A DNA stretch of 64,000 nt from Icerya purchasi (GCA_039619475.1 CM077115.1:514496815-514560814); one strand, 5' to 3'. Positions 1 through 11,421 are shown, counted from the stretch's first letter. Program-made: numbers and translations. Notes: generated by a model not told the origin, from the sequence alone.

Positions 1-364
1 CAATGATAAAAAAATTAGATTTCGAAATGTGGTGCTACCGAAGAATGCTTAAGATCTCGTGGACGGAGAAGATAAAAATTTCAGTACTACTGCTTATGGA
101 CAAAAATCGGGAACTGGTGAATACAATAAAAAAGAAGAAACTAGAATATGTGGGACGTGGCCCTAAATATCAGCTACTGATTACAATTTTACTTGGGCAG
201 ATCGAAGAAAAAAGATAGATTGGCAGGAAGAATATGACATGGTTTGAAAACATAAAAAAATGGACAAACCATTCAACAGAAAAAATAATTCATACAGCCA
301 GGAATCGGGAAAAATGAAAAAGAATTATCTTCATGTCAACAGCCTGAAGTCCGATGAGGATATG
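1..364 (+). pseudogene. RTE-type LINE, 3' end of endonuclease-reverse transcriptase ORF
   Basis: The first frame encodes the conserved tail of RTE-like endonuclease-reverse transcriptases: FEMWCYRRMLKISW near codons 7-20, then a DKNRELVNTIKKKKLEYVG block. After a stop near 216 the homology continues in another frame (TWFENIKKWT, then TARNREK), so the copy is frameshifted. Only the C-terminal 110 or so residues are present; endonuclease and RT core lie left of the window or are lost. The match to this widespread insect protein tail is from recognition of the family. No function remains. Confidence 0.75.
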
Positions 365-365
365 G

Positions 366-740
366 CACCTTAAAGAAGAAGAATGATATTCATGATGACG
401 TTTCCGAATTTCATTCTCATTAGCATCAGCCTTTCTGAGAATAGTGTAAATCCTATTACGAAGGGAACATATTGTTTACAGATAATCACTCCGACTCCAT
501 TTATGTGTTTCAAATTGTTATTTCCGGAATAGTAGAATTTTCCTTCTCTTGTATTAATTTCATCATTTCCAGGCCAATGATGTTCACTTATTTCAAGTAC
601 ACCAATTTCCATTCTTTTCATTTCTTCGAATACATTCTCTAATTTGACCGGTTGATATAAACTTCAGATGTTCCATATGGTGATTTGTATCTGTTGTTGA
701 GTTTTCCTTGTATTATCCTTAGCAGACGGTGGTATTCTTC
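366..740 (-). pseudogene. RTE-type LINE, N-terminal endonuclease fragment
   Basis: Read on the minus strand this encodes the start of an RTE-type APE endonuclease: ITIWNI, SLYQPVKLENVFEEMKRM, then VLEISEHHWPGNDEI and NGVGVIICK. These are the N-terminal strands of the domain, including the Glu of the SEHHW block that normally helps bind metal. An in-frame stop lies in the first block, and the catalytic Asp/His half is absent. It abuts the + strand C-terminal fragment, with the two halves in opposite orientation. Confidence 0.7.
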
Positions 741-1130
741 TCACCATGTGCCCCTGAAGGGCCGCACCGGACTCAGGGTAATTTTATTGTGATTTTCTGC
801 CATATATGATAATCTGGGAAAATTACAGCGGCGGTTTCCCTCTTGCCTTCCGCCGAATTTTTCTGTAGGGGTTGTCTCCCTTAGCACGAAGGGACCCGGT
901 TATAAGGCGCCGGGTGCTCGCCTACTCGCCCTGAGTTGATATTCATCAACTCGGCTGAGGCACATAGTCACGAGCGATCTTCTAGTAGTCTGCCAGATGT
1001 ATATGCAGTAAAAGCTTAACGGTATTTAATGGTAGGCGTATTATCGGCATCTACACCTCCCTCTGTTTTCCTTCCAGCGTATAATGTGAGTTATTGAACA
1101 GGAAATTTCCACCCCGCACGACGTGAACGT
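741..1130 (-). other. GC-richer leader-like segment upstream of the RTE endonuclease fragment
   Basis: No open frame is convincing here. The segment is GC-richer than its surroundings and contiguous with the 5' side of the minus-strand endonuclease fragment, so it is probably that element's 5' UTR. It contains an 8-bp perfect hairpin (GAGTTGAT / ATCAACTC, loop ATTC, 933-952) that extends to 10 bp with one G-T pair. The assignment is inference from position. Confidence 0.35.
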
Positions 1131-1329
1131 ACAGAACTCACGTGGTTGTTGTTTCGTATCTATGTTAGTGGAACTAGCACTATGGACATAGAGTGACTAC
1201 TTAGTAGAGAAGGATGCTTTAGTTACAACAACCTGTGCTTCGCTCATTAGCAGTTTAAAACTGGAGATAATAACAAGTCTCATGTCAACGTAGTCAATGT
1301 TATAAGTGGTTATTACTAGTATTACGATA

Positions 1330-2050
1330 CTTTTTTCTTTTTTTTTTTTTTTTGGTATTATTCCTATTGCTCTTTACACCATGCTTTCAACCAAATTTCA
1401 ACCTTGTTTTCCCATCTCTCCAGATTTTTTTCATTTCGAGTCTCCTTTAGTATCTTCTGCATTAATTTTATTAATCCCTCTTCCTCTACATTGTCTATTT
1501 TACTGTTAATATAGCAAGGTTTATCGCAATTTCTAGTCCTGTACGTTCTTGTTCTAGTTAGTAACTGCCTATCTTCGAGTTTAGCACACTCAGTAATTTG
1601 CTGTAATAATATAAAGCATTTTTAGTGACATTTCGTTATTTTTGTTCCACCAAGTGATGTTAGCTAATGCTTCTTGCTCTTGTTGTGTAAGACCAGTTTT
1701 AAACATTTTTATTGAAATTTGTTGATTTGCGTGATTTCTATAATTTTCGCCTCACCCCAAAATTCCGATTCCGTATTTAATTCTGGACATTTTTACAGCT
1801 TCGAAATATAACCTTAGGCTTTTGTACGTCATACCTTGTTTTAATTTATATAATGCTGGAATAGTTTGTCTAACTTTCCCCGCAATATTAAACCTTTATC
1901 TAATGTTATCCCAAGATATTTAAATTCATTCAAATTTTCTAACTTTTCACAACCACATATTTCCTTTCTATGTAAACACTTTGTATTATGTAAAATTCGA
2001 AAGACTTGATCCATATTAACGATTTCGTAGTCTAAGTCACGCAACAATTC
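1330..2050 (-). pseudogene. LINE reverse transcriptase C-terminal fragment with poly(A) end
   Basis: The minus strand encodes FKYLGITLDKG near 1900-1930, then after a frame change KVRQTIPALYKLK and YFEAVKMSRIKYGIGI, the post-catalytic RT region that follows the primer-grip area in many LINEs. Downstream the sequence ends in a T15 run at about 1340-1354 on the + strand, consistent with a poly(A) tail. Several stops and frameshifts show it is dead. The clade is uncertain (RTE- or Tx1-like). Confidence 0.5.
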
Positions 2051-2261
2051 AGACTTTCCGTTAAGTTCCATTAGTGTAAGTTTAGCATATACTATTAAAA
2101 TATATACGCGAGCCCTCGGTTTTTGGGACAATATCGTGAATATATCGCGCGCGATGAATATTTCTTCACGACAGGGAAATAATGAAGGGTTTTTCAAGTA
2201 ATAACTCACTGAAGAACATTGTAAATGTGGCATTTTTGATGCATGCCACGATCTGCTTGGC

Positions 2262-2564
2262 TTATACAGCGTATGCAAACCCTCCAGACATATCAATTAT
2301 TGCTAGTTCAGTTACTCGAAAACCATAATCACAATCTATATGGACGCTGATACCTACAAAATATTCCGCTATATCCACTTGTTCTGATAATAATACTGGA
2401 CCAACGATTTTACGTACAAAAGATGTTGATTCCTCTGATGTATAACCATCATCATATTGCGTTGTTGGAGGTGAAGAAGACGTATGCGAGTCGCTATCAC
2501 TCGAAAAGGAATTCTGAATAAATTCGTCGGCTTTAATATCAATCGATTCGGTATTGTTATTCAT
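2262..2564 (-). CDS. Unrecognised 100-aa open reading frame
   Basis: An ATG-initiated frame of 100 codons with an acidic, Ser/Thr-rich N-terminal half (SSDSDSHTSSS) and a more hydrophobic C-terminal half. I see no signal peptide, zinc knuckle or known domain. It sits just upstream, on the same strand, of the LINE RT fragment at 1330-2050, with a 35-bp overlap with that fragment's longer open frame. It could be a chance frame, part of a degraded retroelement, or a lone exon. Confidence 0.2.
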   Translation of the reverse strand: MNNNTESIDIKADEFIQNSFSSDSDSHTSSSPPTTQYDDGYTSEESTSFVRKIVGPVLLSEQVDIAEYFVGISVHIDCDYGFRVTELAIIDMSGGFAYAV

Positions 2565-3322
2565 GTTTGATTAATATTTTTAACTTTTTACTAAAAAAAA
2601 ATAGAAAATTATTACTTCTAACGTTACGGCAAATTTTTAATAACGCGTGAAGAACACAGATTCTACAAAATGCACACGTTTAACATAAATCTAATACTGT
2701 CTGCACGATCAGATCCGTTCAACAATCTACCTCGATGCATGCCTTTGAAAAGGGAGGGTTGTACCAGAAAATCCACATTCCTTTGGTTATAGAGGTGTTT
2801 GAAAGACACTGTCAAGGGGAGATGAAGATATGTGTGTTTGAGTGTAGGTGTGTACATGTAAACTGTTTTCTACAAAAGATATGAAGAGGAAGATCTTGTT
2901 TCAGCAGACTCAATAACATTGTCGCACGATCTAATAGATCGGTATGGTAACATGCATGGTAACATGCATGCAAGGTTATGAACGGAGCATTTTTCGCTAC
3001 GACTACATGACAGCCATATGGGAGAAAAAATATAATACGAAAGATTTCGGGGAAAAAAAATGTTAGAGTTAGAAAAAAAACAACAAAAAAAATGAAATAT
3101 TCTTAAACTAATAGAATCGAAAAAATTATTATGAATGATATGAGATCTAACGGTAGTAGATGAGTGTGTGCGAATGGATGGTGCGCTTTTGTGGCGGTTG
3201 TAACGATCAAGGAGTATGTGGAAAAAAATATAAAAAGTATGTATACAATCAGTAAATTGATTGCAAAAAGGTAGAAAGGTTTAAAGGTTACATTTGCTTA
3301 TTGATTAGTAGAAAAGGTGCAT
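2565..3322. other. AT-rich non-coding segment with satellite remnant
   Basis: No gene seen. Around 3115-3200 the sequence (AAAAAATTATTATGAATGAT..., then GATGAGTGTGTG) matches the unit of the degenerate satellite at 7390-8250, so the two flanks of the jockey-like insertion belong to one older repeat tract. Confidence 0.4.
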
Positions 3323-3640
3323 GGAAAGAAAGAAAGAAAGAATTTATTAACCACGTTCGTTACAATTGTTAATACTTATCATAGAAACGATTGTGTATCG
3401 GCCCGTTAGCCTCGCCACAATACAGTAGTATAGACGCATACAAAAAATCAACGTTACGAATAAATGTTAATCAATTGCAGGAAAAACTTAACAAAAAAAA
3501 AAAAAAACGGCGCCATGAGATAACATATTACCAGCTTATTATTAGCCCACTTATAAAATATTCTTTTACACACACACACACACATACACGCACTAAGCTC
3601 CGCCTACAGAATATACACTTTATATTTGCAACTCACTGCC

Positions 3641-3970
3641 TTACTTCAAAAGATTATGCTTAAGCCTACGGTGTTTATATTTGCTACACATATATTTTAG
3701 TTGCCTGGAATCGTAATTTCCGATCGGCCTAATTAGTTCATTACTGTGAACTTCACAATCTTTGCAGAATTTATCTGTTATACCAAGGATGAAATCTTTT
3801 AAAAAAGAGACTCCTGTGTAATCATGCATATCCGTTACCTTTGCATACCTATTTGCTCGCATTACGTATCTCAGGCACCTATTTTGTAGCACCTGAAGTT
3901 TCATATAAGTGCTATTTGAAACAGATGACCACACAGGACATGCATAGGTAATGACAGGCCTTATTAGCAT
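3641..3970 (-). pseudogene. Jockey-like ORF2 C-terminal region
   Basis: Encodes MLIRPVITYACPVWS and LQVLQNRCLRYVMRANRY, the conserved post-RT region of jockey-type ORF2 (thumb and C-terminal extension). It ends in a basic tail near 3641, followed by the 3' UTR and tail. No RNase H fold is present between RT and this region, which separates it from the I-like elements elsewhere in the window. Confidence 0.7.
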
Positions 3971-4082
3971 TTTATAGATGATTAGTTTATTACTGCTGCT
4001 AAGGTATGATTTATACTTTAATAACGGATATAAAGCTGATATAGTTTTGTTAGTTTTTATACCTATGTGATCGATATGCCTG

Positions 4083-5668
4083 TTAAACGTGTCTCTTATC
4101 CAGTACTACTCCTAAGTAGCGCGTTGTTTTGGCCCATTGCACGGAGGCATTGTGGACAATTAAGTTATTGGGTAGAGCAGGTCTTCGCCTAGTAAATAGT
4201 ATTGCTTCAGTTTTGGATGGATTTATACTTACGCGCCACTTCTTGAAATATCGTAATGTACGAGTTATGCTACTCTGCAACCTGTTAGCGATAGTCTGTG
4301 GTCTGTGTGAACTAGTGAACAAAACCGTGTCATCTGTATACATGGCAATTTCAGTATTTGGAAGTTTCGGGAAATCAGATAAGAAAAGCGTAAATAAAAA
4401 AGGACCTAACACACTGCCTTGGGTTTAAAGTAGATTTAGAAGCGCCGACGTTTACATAAAATAGTCTATTTGTAAGGTAACTACTTATTAGTTTTATAAG
4501 GTAATTTGGGAAGTTGTAATTTATCATTTTATATGTGATTCCCTCATGCCATGTGGTATCGGAAGCCTTAGCTACATCAAAAAATACCATTCCTGTATAT
4601 TTATTACAATTAAAACCATAGGTAATAGCCTCGGTAATTCTCGCAACCTGATGCACGGTGCAGTGTCTGGGGCGAAAACCAAATTGAATTTTGGGGATAA
4701 TGTCATTGTTTTCGGCATGGTCCCTCAGTCTTATTAGTATGATTTTTTCAATTACCTTGTTCAAATTACTCAGCAAACTGATAGGTTTCAGACGCGTCTT
4801 TTCCTACTTTGGGTAAGGCAATAGTTTTTGTTATTTTCCAGGATTTTGGATAATATTCATGTGTAAAAATGGCATTTATTATATTACATAGTTCCATTAC
4901 CCCTATAAATGGCAACTTTTTTATGCATGCAACACTAATATTATCATGTCCCAAAGAAGATTTAGGCTTTAGGCGCTTGATGCATGATACGATTTCTTTT
5001 GGAGTAGCATAAGTGATGTTCTCATTTGTTTGTTTATTAAAATAGGATTCTATGGCTATTCTAATTTTGCTATTCATATATTTCGTTGAGAGATGTATAT
5101 TCTGACCATGCACTTCCCCATAGTGCGCAGCTAACAGGTTAGCTTTATCTATTTCGGTGTATACATAATTATTATTACTGACGTCAAACAATGGGGGCAG
5201 AATTGTAAATTGCTTATTATACTGCATACATGCTCTCCATAAACTGTTGTCTTTAGTTGTAAGCTGACTGATCGTTTTATTGTAATGTTCGAATTTATTA
5301 TTATGTAATAGATATCGAACTAGCTTTGTCATAAAATTTAGCAGTGTTTTCATATAGCGAGAGATTATACTTGATCGATAGTTAAGATACATTTTTCTGA
5401 TATAGTTTTTGATTTTTATGGTTAATCTTATAAAAGGTGATATCTCTATTTTGTGAAAGTAATTATAATTTTTGAACGGAATGCACTCTTTTGTTGCCTG
5501 ACTAATGAGGTTAGTAAGTTTGTTTACTCGGTTATCTATGTTTACTTGATATCCTATGGGCTCTTTTAAGTTAACACGTGCAGAAATATATTTTTTATAG
5601 CAATTCCAGTCTGCAAACCTGTAATCATAACCTTGTTTACTAGAACTTTTGTAGTATTTTATAGCCAA
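4083..5668 (-). pseudogene. Jockey-like reverse transcriptase domain
   Basis: Three consecutive frames carry the linker (KPKSSLGHDNIS), PKSWKITKTIALPKVG, then after a frameshift near 4770-4800 KPISLLSNLNKVIEKI, FGFRPRHCT and FFDVAKASDTTW, and after a second shift near 4400 the catalytic MYTDDTVLFTS and RYLGVVLD. The catalytic box reads YTDD rather than the usual FADD/YADD. Two frameshifts and a damaged GVPQGSVL block show it is inactive. RT copies element RNA at the nicked target. Confidence 0.8.
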
Positions 5669-6325
5669 TAACAGTGAATATTGGATTATGGTCTGACGAG
5701 AGCTGATTTAACGAGACTGGTGGCATAATATCCAAGTTCTTGACGATTGCTATGTCTAGTATGCTAGAACGGCAGGCAATGTTCGTTGGTATATATGTAG
5801 GTTCATTTGGTGCAAGAATGCGCAGGTTGTCACTCATAGATAAGTCATATAATAATTTCCCAGCAGCATTATTAGAGGAACAGTTCCAGATCTTGTTCCT
5901 GGCATTCATGTCACCGATTAGCATTACCTTATTCTTATATTTTACTAAAGCTTTTATGTCACTTGCGAATTTAGTCATTCTCCTAGGAGGTTTGTAAACA
6001 GCATATATATGTATTTTGTTATCCTTGATATTAGCAGCATTATTTACATACACCATAACACCCACAGCTTGAATACAGTTCAGTTGTGGTATCGGAGTAA
6101 TTTCATGTTTTACATCCCGTTTTACCAGCAGTGCTACTCCTCCACTCTTACGACTCTCATCAAATCTATGCACATCGTATCCAGGGAATTTTAAGTCACA
6201 GCACTTATTTAGTTTAGTTTCCGACAAGGCCACAATATGAATATTGTTATTTACTATGAACTGATACAGCTCATTTTGTTTACCAAGTATGGAATTGCAA
6301 TTCCAGGCGGACGCCTTAAATTAAC
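5640..6325 (-). pseudogene. Jockey-like APE endonuclease domain
   Basis: Starts at WNCNSI near 6315 and continues through ALSETKLNK, GGVALLVKRD, VYKPPRR, the catalytic LIGDMNARNKIW and LDIAIVKN, ending with SSDHNPIF. These are the ordered motifs of the AP-endonuclease-like domain that nicks target DNA, with the key Asn/Asp/His residues in place. The domain is nearly uninterrupted; the frame breaks at its junction with the RT linker near 5640-5668. Confidence 0.8.
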
Positions 6326-6407
6326 CTTCTGCAAAATGAATGAAATAGCGGTACATCATTCAAGCTGGTTTTCATCGGGAGAGATTGTCCATTTTCACCA
6401 TGCTTTC

Positions 6408-7389
6408 TAGAAAAGGTGTATACATGTCGTGAATTTTTATGTTGTAAAAGGTCGTAAATAACGGTACATGATAGGCGCTTCAATAATGTTACGAACGACT
6501 GGTGAGGCGTGGCGGAGGCATCTTAAAATGTGGAGCAGCGATTGTTTTTCTTGGAAATGTCGAGATCAGTGTTCAATGACGGTGATGTTGATTTTTTATG
6601 TGCATGTGTGTGTATTTGAACGAGTCTAAAAAAATATTCTTTTAGTGAATAACGGTAAATAGCGGGGGGTATTGTGCGGACAAAGCCTGATAGAAAGACG
6701 AGACAAATACACAAAGAGGTTGACGATACCTGCAAAAGGAAGATTAATGTTTGCAGCAACAATATCGTGAATGAAAATATTAGTTCCTTCGTTTAATAAT
6801 TAAACTGAGATGTGTATAATACTAAAATTAGTTACGATGTTGATAAAAATTATTTAATGACCTGAGATTTTCTCTATCAAAGTGTTAAGAGATGTAAAGT
6901 ATGTATGACAGGGTGAATGTGTCGGGAAAATGATACCAGTAAAAATAATTAAAGATCGATAATTAAAAATTAAATATAATGACTGCGCGTGGTATATGTG
7001 TGGGTCTGATGTGATATGCTCCTGCGGCTAATATAGAAAAAAAAAAAAATGTTCACGATTAATAAGAAACCTATCTGTGAGTGTGACAGTAGGGCGTGTA
7101 TGAAAGTCTGGGAGGAGTTGAAAAATAAATAAAACATATTATAATTGCTTGGGAAACGTGTATGCGTGGAAATGGATGCCGTGCAAATAAAATAAAAAAA
7201 AACATGTACGAACGGAAAAACATTTCAAAGGGCTTTTGGAAAAATAATCTAACAATAATATGCAATAATTGATAGTAAAATGGGTGTTGAATGAAACGTC
7301 TACACTTCTGTGAGAGTTGATTGTTTGACTGGGTCTAGAACATATATTATGAAAGAATTGTAATTAGTGTAGTATAGATAGGGAGGGAG
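6408..7389. other. AT-rich non-coding tract
   Basis: No gene is supported. Composition and word content (GTGTGTGG, AAAAATAT, ATTATG) resemble the degenerate satellite to the right; several short open frames are not retroelement- or protein-like. Confidence 0.35.
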
Positions 7390-8250
7390 AGGGAAATTAT
7401 GAAACCGTGTTAAATAAAAATATACTCGAATTCATTTGTGAATACATATGTTTGGAAAAAAATAATGTATTGTCGGAAGAAATGATCGGAAGCAAAAAAA
7501 ATATAATTAGGATAATTCCATAATACTTGGAGTTGAATAAAAGTTATTATGAACGAAATGGGAAACATACGGTAGAAGATGTGTACGCCTTCATAGCAGT
7601 GAAGACATTGTAGGATTTATTTTTAGAATCGGAGAAAAATAAAAATAATGTATTGTCGAAAGAAATGATCAGATGCAAAAAAAAAAATATAATTAGGATA
7701 ATTCCATAATAGTTAGACTCGAAAAAATTATTATGAACGATGTGGGAACTAACGACGTCAGATGGGTGTGTGGGAATGGACGGTGGGTATTCATAGCGGT
7801 GAAGATATTATAAGTAAGTAAAGTGAGTTCCATACCCTTGACAGGGCGTTGGGATTGTGAAGTTAAGGTTCACAATGTACTAAGCCCAACGGCACTAATG
7901 AGAGTAGGGGGGCCAGTTCCTTTCTCTCGGCCGCCTTTACTTTCCCAGATTTCTCTGGTACCCAATTATTTCAGGCTAGGTAAGCTTGGGAGCGACTTGG
8001 ATCCGGGATGAGACAAGTCTCGAACCCGTGACCTCCGACTTAGTAACCAAGCGCCTTAACCACTAGGCTACCACGCTGCCTGAAGATATTATAGGATTTA
8101 TTTTTAGAACCAGAGGAAAATAAAAATATTACGAACGGACGGAATAATTGATCGGAAGTAAAGAAAATATATTTAGGCTAATTCTATAATAGTTGGACTT
8201 GAAAAAAAAAATATTCTCAACAACAGGAAAACTAGAGGTAGTGTGTGTAT
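7390..8250. repeat. Degenerate satellite, period about 183 bp, interrupted by a SINE
   Basis: The words AATAATGTATTGTCGGAAG (7461) and AATAATGTATTGTCGAAAG (7644) start successive units, each followed by AAATATAATTAGGATAATTC. A third, more diverged unit resumes after the SINE at about 8094-8220. Period measured from the sequence is about 183 bp. Related sequence also lies at 3110-3240. Confidence 0.6.
7813..8080 (-). mobile_element. tRNA-derived SINE with 13-bp target-site duplication
   Basis: On the minus strand the element opens with a tRNA-like head: an A-box-like TGGTAGCCTAGTGGTTAAG and a B box GGGTTCGAGAC about 30 nt later, the internal promoter pattern of RNA polymerase III. The body is 268 bp with a CTTACTT-type tail. 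It is flanked by a perfect duplication TGAAGATATTATA at 7800-7812 and 8081-8093, so the boundaries are exact. It encodes nothing; mobilisation would depend on a LINE partner. Confidence 0.85.
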
Positions 8251-8369
8251 GTGTGCGTGTGTGGGGCGTGATATCACGGCGAATATCGCAGCGGTGTAAG
8301 CATGTGAGGAAATTGATTGTGTGCATTGACGGCGGTCACAGAAAAAATAATTACCGATCAATAGTCGAT

Positions 8370-8387
8370 GGGGGGGGGGGGGGGGGG
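8370..8387. repeat. Poly(G) tract, 18 bases
   Basis: An uninterrupted G run in non-coding sequence, flanked by GTCGAT and TTTAATGG. The length may be imprecise in any assembly. Confidence 0.9.
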
Positions 8388-8629
8388 TTTAATGGTCGTA
8401 GTAAAAGTAAATAGAATGCGATATATTCGATATTAAAACAACGGAATCGATCGGAAAAGAGGACAGAAGGGGTAAAGGAGACCAAGGCTAGTTTTAGACT
8501 ATAGAAATAATTGATTTGTTAATTTGTAAATGTTTTGGATAACCGATTAGGTTTAGACAACAGAGCAGGGATTGGGTTATTATGTGAAAAAAATAATAAT
8601 TAAAAAAAAATTTGGGGCAGTGTAAACGG

Positions 8630-9490
8630 ACGACACGAACGGGGGACCGGCGCGTGCGCTTCCGCGCAGCTAACGTTATATTGGATATATGCGGGGGATC
8701 GGCGTGTGCGCTTTCGCGGAGAATAACTCTGTGTTAGATATATGCGCGAGATCGGGACGAGCGCTTTCCCATATGGCAGTAAGATCGGGAAATCAGGAAA
8801 ATAAAAAAATATACTTCGGCTAATTTTATATTATCTATACTTAGACTTTGAAATATTAAAGAAATAATCGCGGTATCGGGAATGGAGTTCGTGTGTGCAC
8901 GGGATATCGTGGCGGAGATCGGAATATGCATGGGATCAGCGCGTGCGCTTTCGCAACAGTGACCGGAGCGTGCACGGGAACGAAATATACGTGTGAGAGG
9001 TGTGAACTAGAGTTATAGGTTAGATTCGGACTTTAAATAATATATTGAGGTTAAATTTTGGAATTTTCTTACTTCGGCTCGGAAGTTTAAAAAAAATTGC
9101 GGTAAAGCAGTGAGCGGGAGGGACGAACGGGGACTTGGGTTACTTTTGGACATTTATTATTATATTTATGTTAATCATTAATCGGTTCGGTTTATCAGAA
9201 ACGAGCGGGACGTGTACGGGGGATTTCGCAGAAATTTGGGGAACTTGGAGGAACTTGCGCCCCCGAATAACACTTTGGATAGTTTATTGACCTCTGGACA
9301 CTGTTTGGACGTTCGGTTTATCAGAAATGTGCGGGAGCCGTGCAGGGGAAACCTGGAGGAATCGGGGGAAACTTGGGTGAATTTTGACCACCTGGACATG
9401 AATTGGGGTGAATTTTGAGTTCGGATTACCAGTCTGGGGTGACTTTTCGTCTCCGGGACAGGAATTGGGATTCGGATTAGCGGGACTCCC
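8630..9490. other. GC-richer non-coding tract with short degenerate repeats
   Basis: Contains a unit of about 52 bp seen at 8641 and 8693 (GGGGGACCGGCGCGTGCGC and GGGGGATCGGCGTGTGCGC) with further decayed copies near 8935. From 9180 to 9480 the + strand is G-rich with repeated TTCGGTTTATCAGAAA (9185 and 9314). No coding potential recognised. Confidence 0.5.
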
Positions 9491-9499
9491 AGTCGCCTT

Positions 9500-9700
9500 A
9501 TTTATTGACTACTCAGGATGTTTCCAGAATTCCATATTTGGTTAAATACATGTAGGAGAAAATGTTTGCCAGAAATTGGGAGATACTTAAGCATGTACGG
9601 GTGGATGCAGTCGGGGCCAGGAGCAGTGTTGGATGTGTGGTAATGGTTCATGAAGTGTGCCTTTTTTGACTTTAAAGGATATATTTTTGCAAGCTCATTC
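9500..9700 (-). pseudogene. LINE reverse transcriptase fragment
   Basis: The minus strand encodes TAPGPDCIHPYMLKYLP and LLHVFNQIWNSG, the linker and first RT block of an I-like ORF2, close in wording to the F1 family block at 16680-16780 (LMLKHLSHSAK, LLLHIYNQIWSS). Nothing upstream or downstream of this 60-70 residue piece is recognisable, so it is an isolated relic. Confidence 0.7.
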
Positions 9701-9804
9701 TTATTTACAAGCAGTTCTACCTTCCATAGAAGCATCAGGAGCTCGTTACCTGGAGTGCTCAATTCGACAATTGTCCCGTTTAGTATCGAATGCATAGATG
9801 GCAT

Positions 9805-10381
9805 TGATAATTTTTAAAATTGGAAAATAGCCTATATAATTTACAATTTCGATTGTCCGCGTTCCTGCATCTGTATCTGATTTTAGCGAGATTTTTACAA
9901 TCTTCCTTCGACTCAATATTACATGACTCACAATATGCATGCGCTCAAGAACATGTTACTGTTTTAGATTTCGACTATTACCACTCAGACATCATCGCAG
10001 TCTCTCACCGATGCGACTGTTCTTACGAACGTGCCCAGGGATTTTTGGTTTTTGCCGTGTAAACATCCCTAACAGAACCATATAGCGACGGCAGATTAGA
10101 ACGATGTCTAAGAGATCGTGAATTAATGAAATATCTAGGAATATTTTTCAGCTCGAACAAAGCTAATTACATACAAAAATTAAAATGAATACTCAAAATG
10201 ATTTTTTTTCAAACTGTGAGCAACGCATACTAAACTAAGCTGAACTAAACACTGATCATGAAAAAATTTTCAAAAAAATTGTTACTACGACCTTCGGTTA
10301 ATTTTCTTAAATAAAGTGCAAATTAAAAAATTATTAATTCAAATGAACTGCACTTAAATAATTCGTTATTTTCTCTTGCAG
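9805..10381. other. Intronic sequence upstream of S28 exon
   Basis: No open frame of interest. It ends in a pyrimidine-rich tract and splice acceptor TTCTCTTGCAG at 10381. A preceding S28 exon was looked for by motif and not recognised here. Confidence 0.4.
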
Positions 10382-10544
10382 ACTATGTGATAGCATTGAT
10401 GAATACACAAAAAGTGATATTCCAAATTTACATATGAAATTATCAGACAAAATAGTTACTGTAGTCCAATATAATAACGATAATGATGATTTAAACATAG
10501 ACGTTATTTGTGATATGATGAACCCGGATAATAAGACGCAAGCT
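10382..10544 (+). CDS. Serine peptidase S28 family, internal exon (first seen)
   Basis: The exon runs from acceptor TTGCAG to donor GTAAGT (10545) and encodes LCDSIDEYTKSD, KIVTVVQYNNDN and IDVICDMMN. This matches the segment of S28 peptidases (thymus-specific serine protease, K12H4.7-like) that follows the catalytic Ser region, where a 'C-D-x-ID' block precedes VVQYN and a V-CD-M block. It starts with the third base of a split codon and ends in phase 0, which fits the next exon at 51995. S28 enzymes are lysosomal or secreted peptidases using a Ser-Asp-His triad; none of the triad residues lies in this exon. Confidence 0.8.
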
Positions 10545-11180
10545 GTAAGTATTTTAATTGAGAGCTATCCTAAACTAGTTAAACTTTGTTTATATTACAC
10601 TAATATATTGTTTAAACATAGTGAATGAATCATCATTTTGCAAATTTTTTCATATGAAGTGACATCAATTTATATGATGATTTTTGTAAAGTACACATGA
10701 GTGGTTTGTTAATTTAGAATTTTTTATTAGGTTTGTAACAGACAAAAATGTAGTAAGTAATTCTCCATTAAACGTACTATATTTTTTCGGTATCATTTTG
10801 TTTGTGTGAGAAAAATTATTAAGACTAAAATTAATCTAGATGAAGTTGCAATAATTACGTTCTGATTATACTCAGTATAATTCTATTTATTTCAATAGCA
10901 ACTACTATTGCTATTGCTATTTTAAAATAGCAGTACAAAATAACAGCAATTGCTATTTTACTGTTATTTATTAACTATTTTATGTACAGTGAGTACAATA
11001 GTTTCATGTTCATCTCTAAAAGATGTGAGATATAATCGGAATTTCACACGAAAAAATATTCCAAGAAAAACATATTTAAAAGTTTTGTCGAACATATTTA
11101 TTTTAGTACAATAAACTCTACAGTAGGATATTTTGATATGTTCCAGAACAGTGAGGGTGATGACGTCACAACCACAATAC
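10545..11180. other. AT-rich intronic sequence with palindrome
   Basis: No gene. A perfect 18-bp palindrome TGCTATTTTAAAATAGCA lies at 10915-10932 within a cluster of ATTGCTATT/AATAGCAAT words, a possible hairpin or small inverted-repeat remnant. Confidence 0.5.
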
Positions 11181-11189
11181 CACAAATAA

Positions 11190-11400
11190 TCGCCGAAAGT
11201 CACCCAAAAACTTGTAAATTTGTCCAAAATTCACCAAATTACCCCCTAAATATCCACGATTCTTCCCCAACTACCCCTACGCCGCCTCAGAGACCACACC
11301 CACTGTGCACTATACTCTGTGAACCTGCCTGACCCATTACCCAAAGCTGCACTTCTTCCTTCTACAGCAGACTTTTCCAGCCCTCTTTTCCTCCTGAGCC
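11190..11400. other. C-rich + strand segment
   Basis: Non-coding, strongly C-rich on the + strand with repeated ACCCC, CCCCAA and CCCAAA words. Similar composition recurs at 13270-13640 and 32440-32900. Confidence 0.4.
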
Positions 11401-11421
11401 GTTAACTGCCATGCCGGATCA

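Larger units (their letters stand above)
3323..6407 (-). mobile_element. Jockey-like non-LTR retrotransposon, 5'-truncated
   Basis: About 3.1 kb on the minus strand holding an ORF2 with endonuclease, RT and C-terminal region but no RNase H, the layout of the jockey clade. The 3' end has AATAAA followed by a (CTTT)n tail at 3324-3340. Candidate target-site duplications are TAGAAAAGGTGCAT at 3309-3322 and TAGAAAAGGTGTAT at 6408-6421 (13 of 14 match). ORF1 is essentially missing. A (CA)n run lies in the 3' region near 3570. Confidence 0.75.

Noticed and set aside
8000..8080. Possible functional tRNA gene
   Set aside because: The A and B boxes belong to a SINE head with a 13-bp duplication around the whole 268-bp unit; the stems do not form a full cloverleaf by eye.
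9820..10062. 80-codon + frame upstream of the S28 exon as a missing S28 exon
   Set aside because: No S28 motif and no consistent splice donor leading to 10382 in frame.
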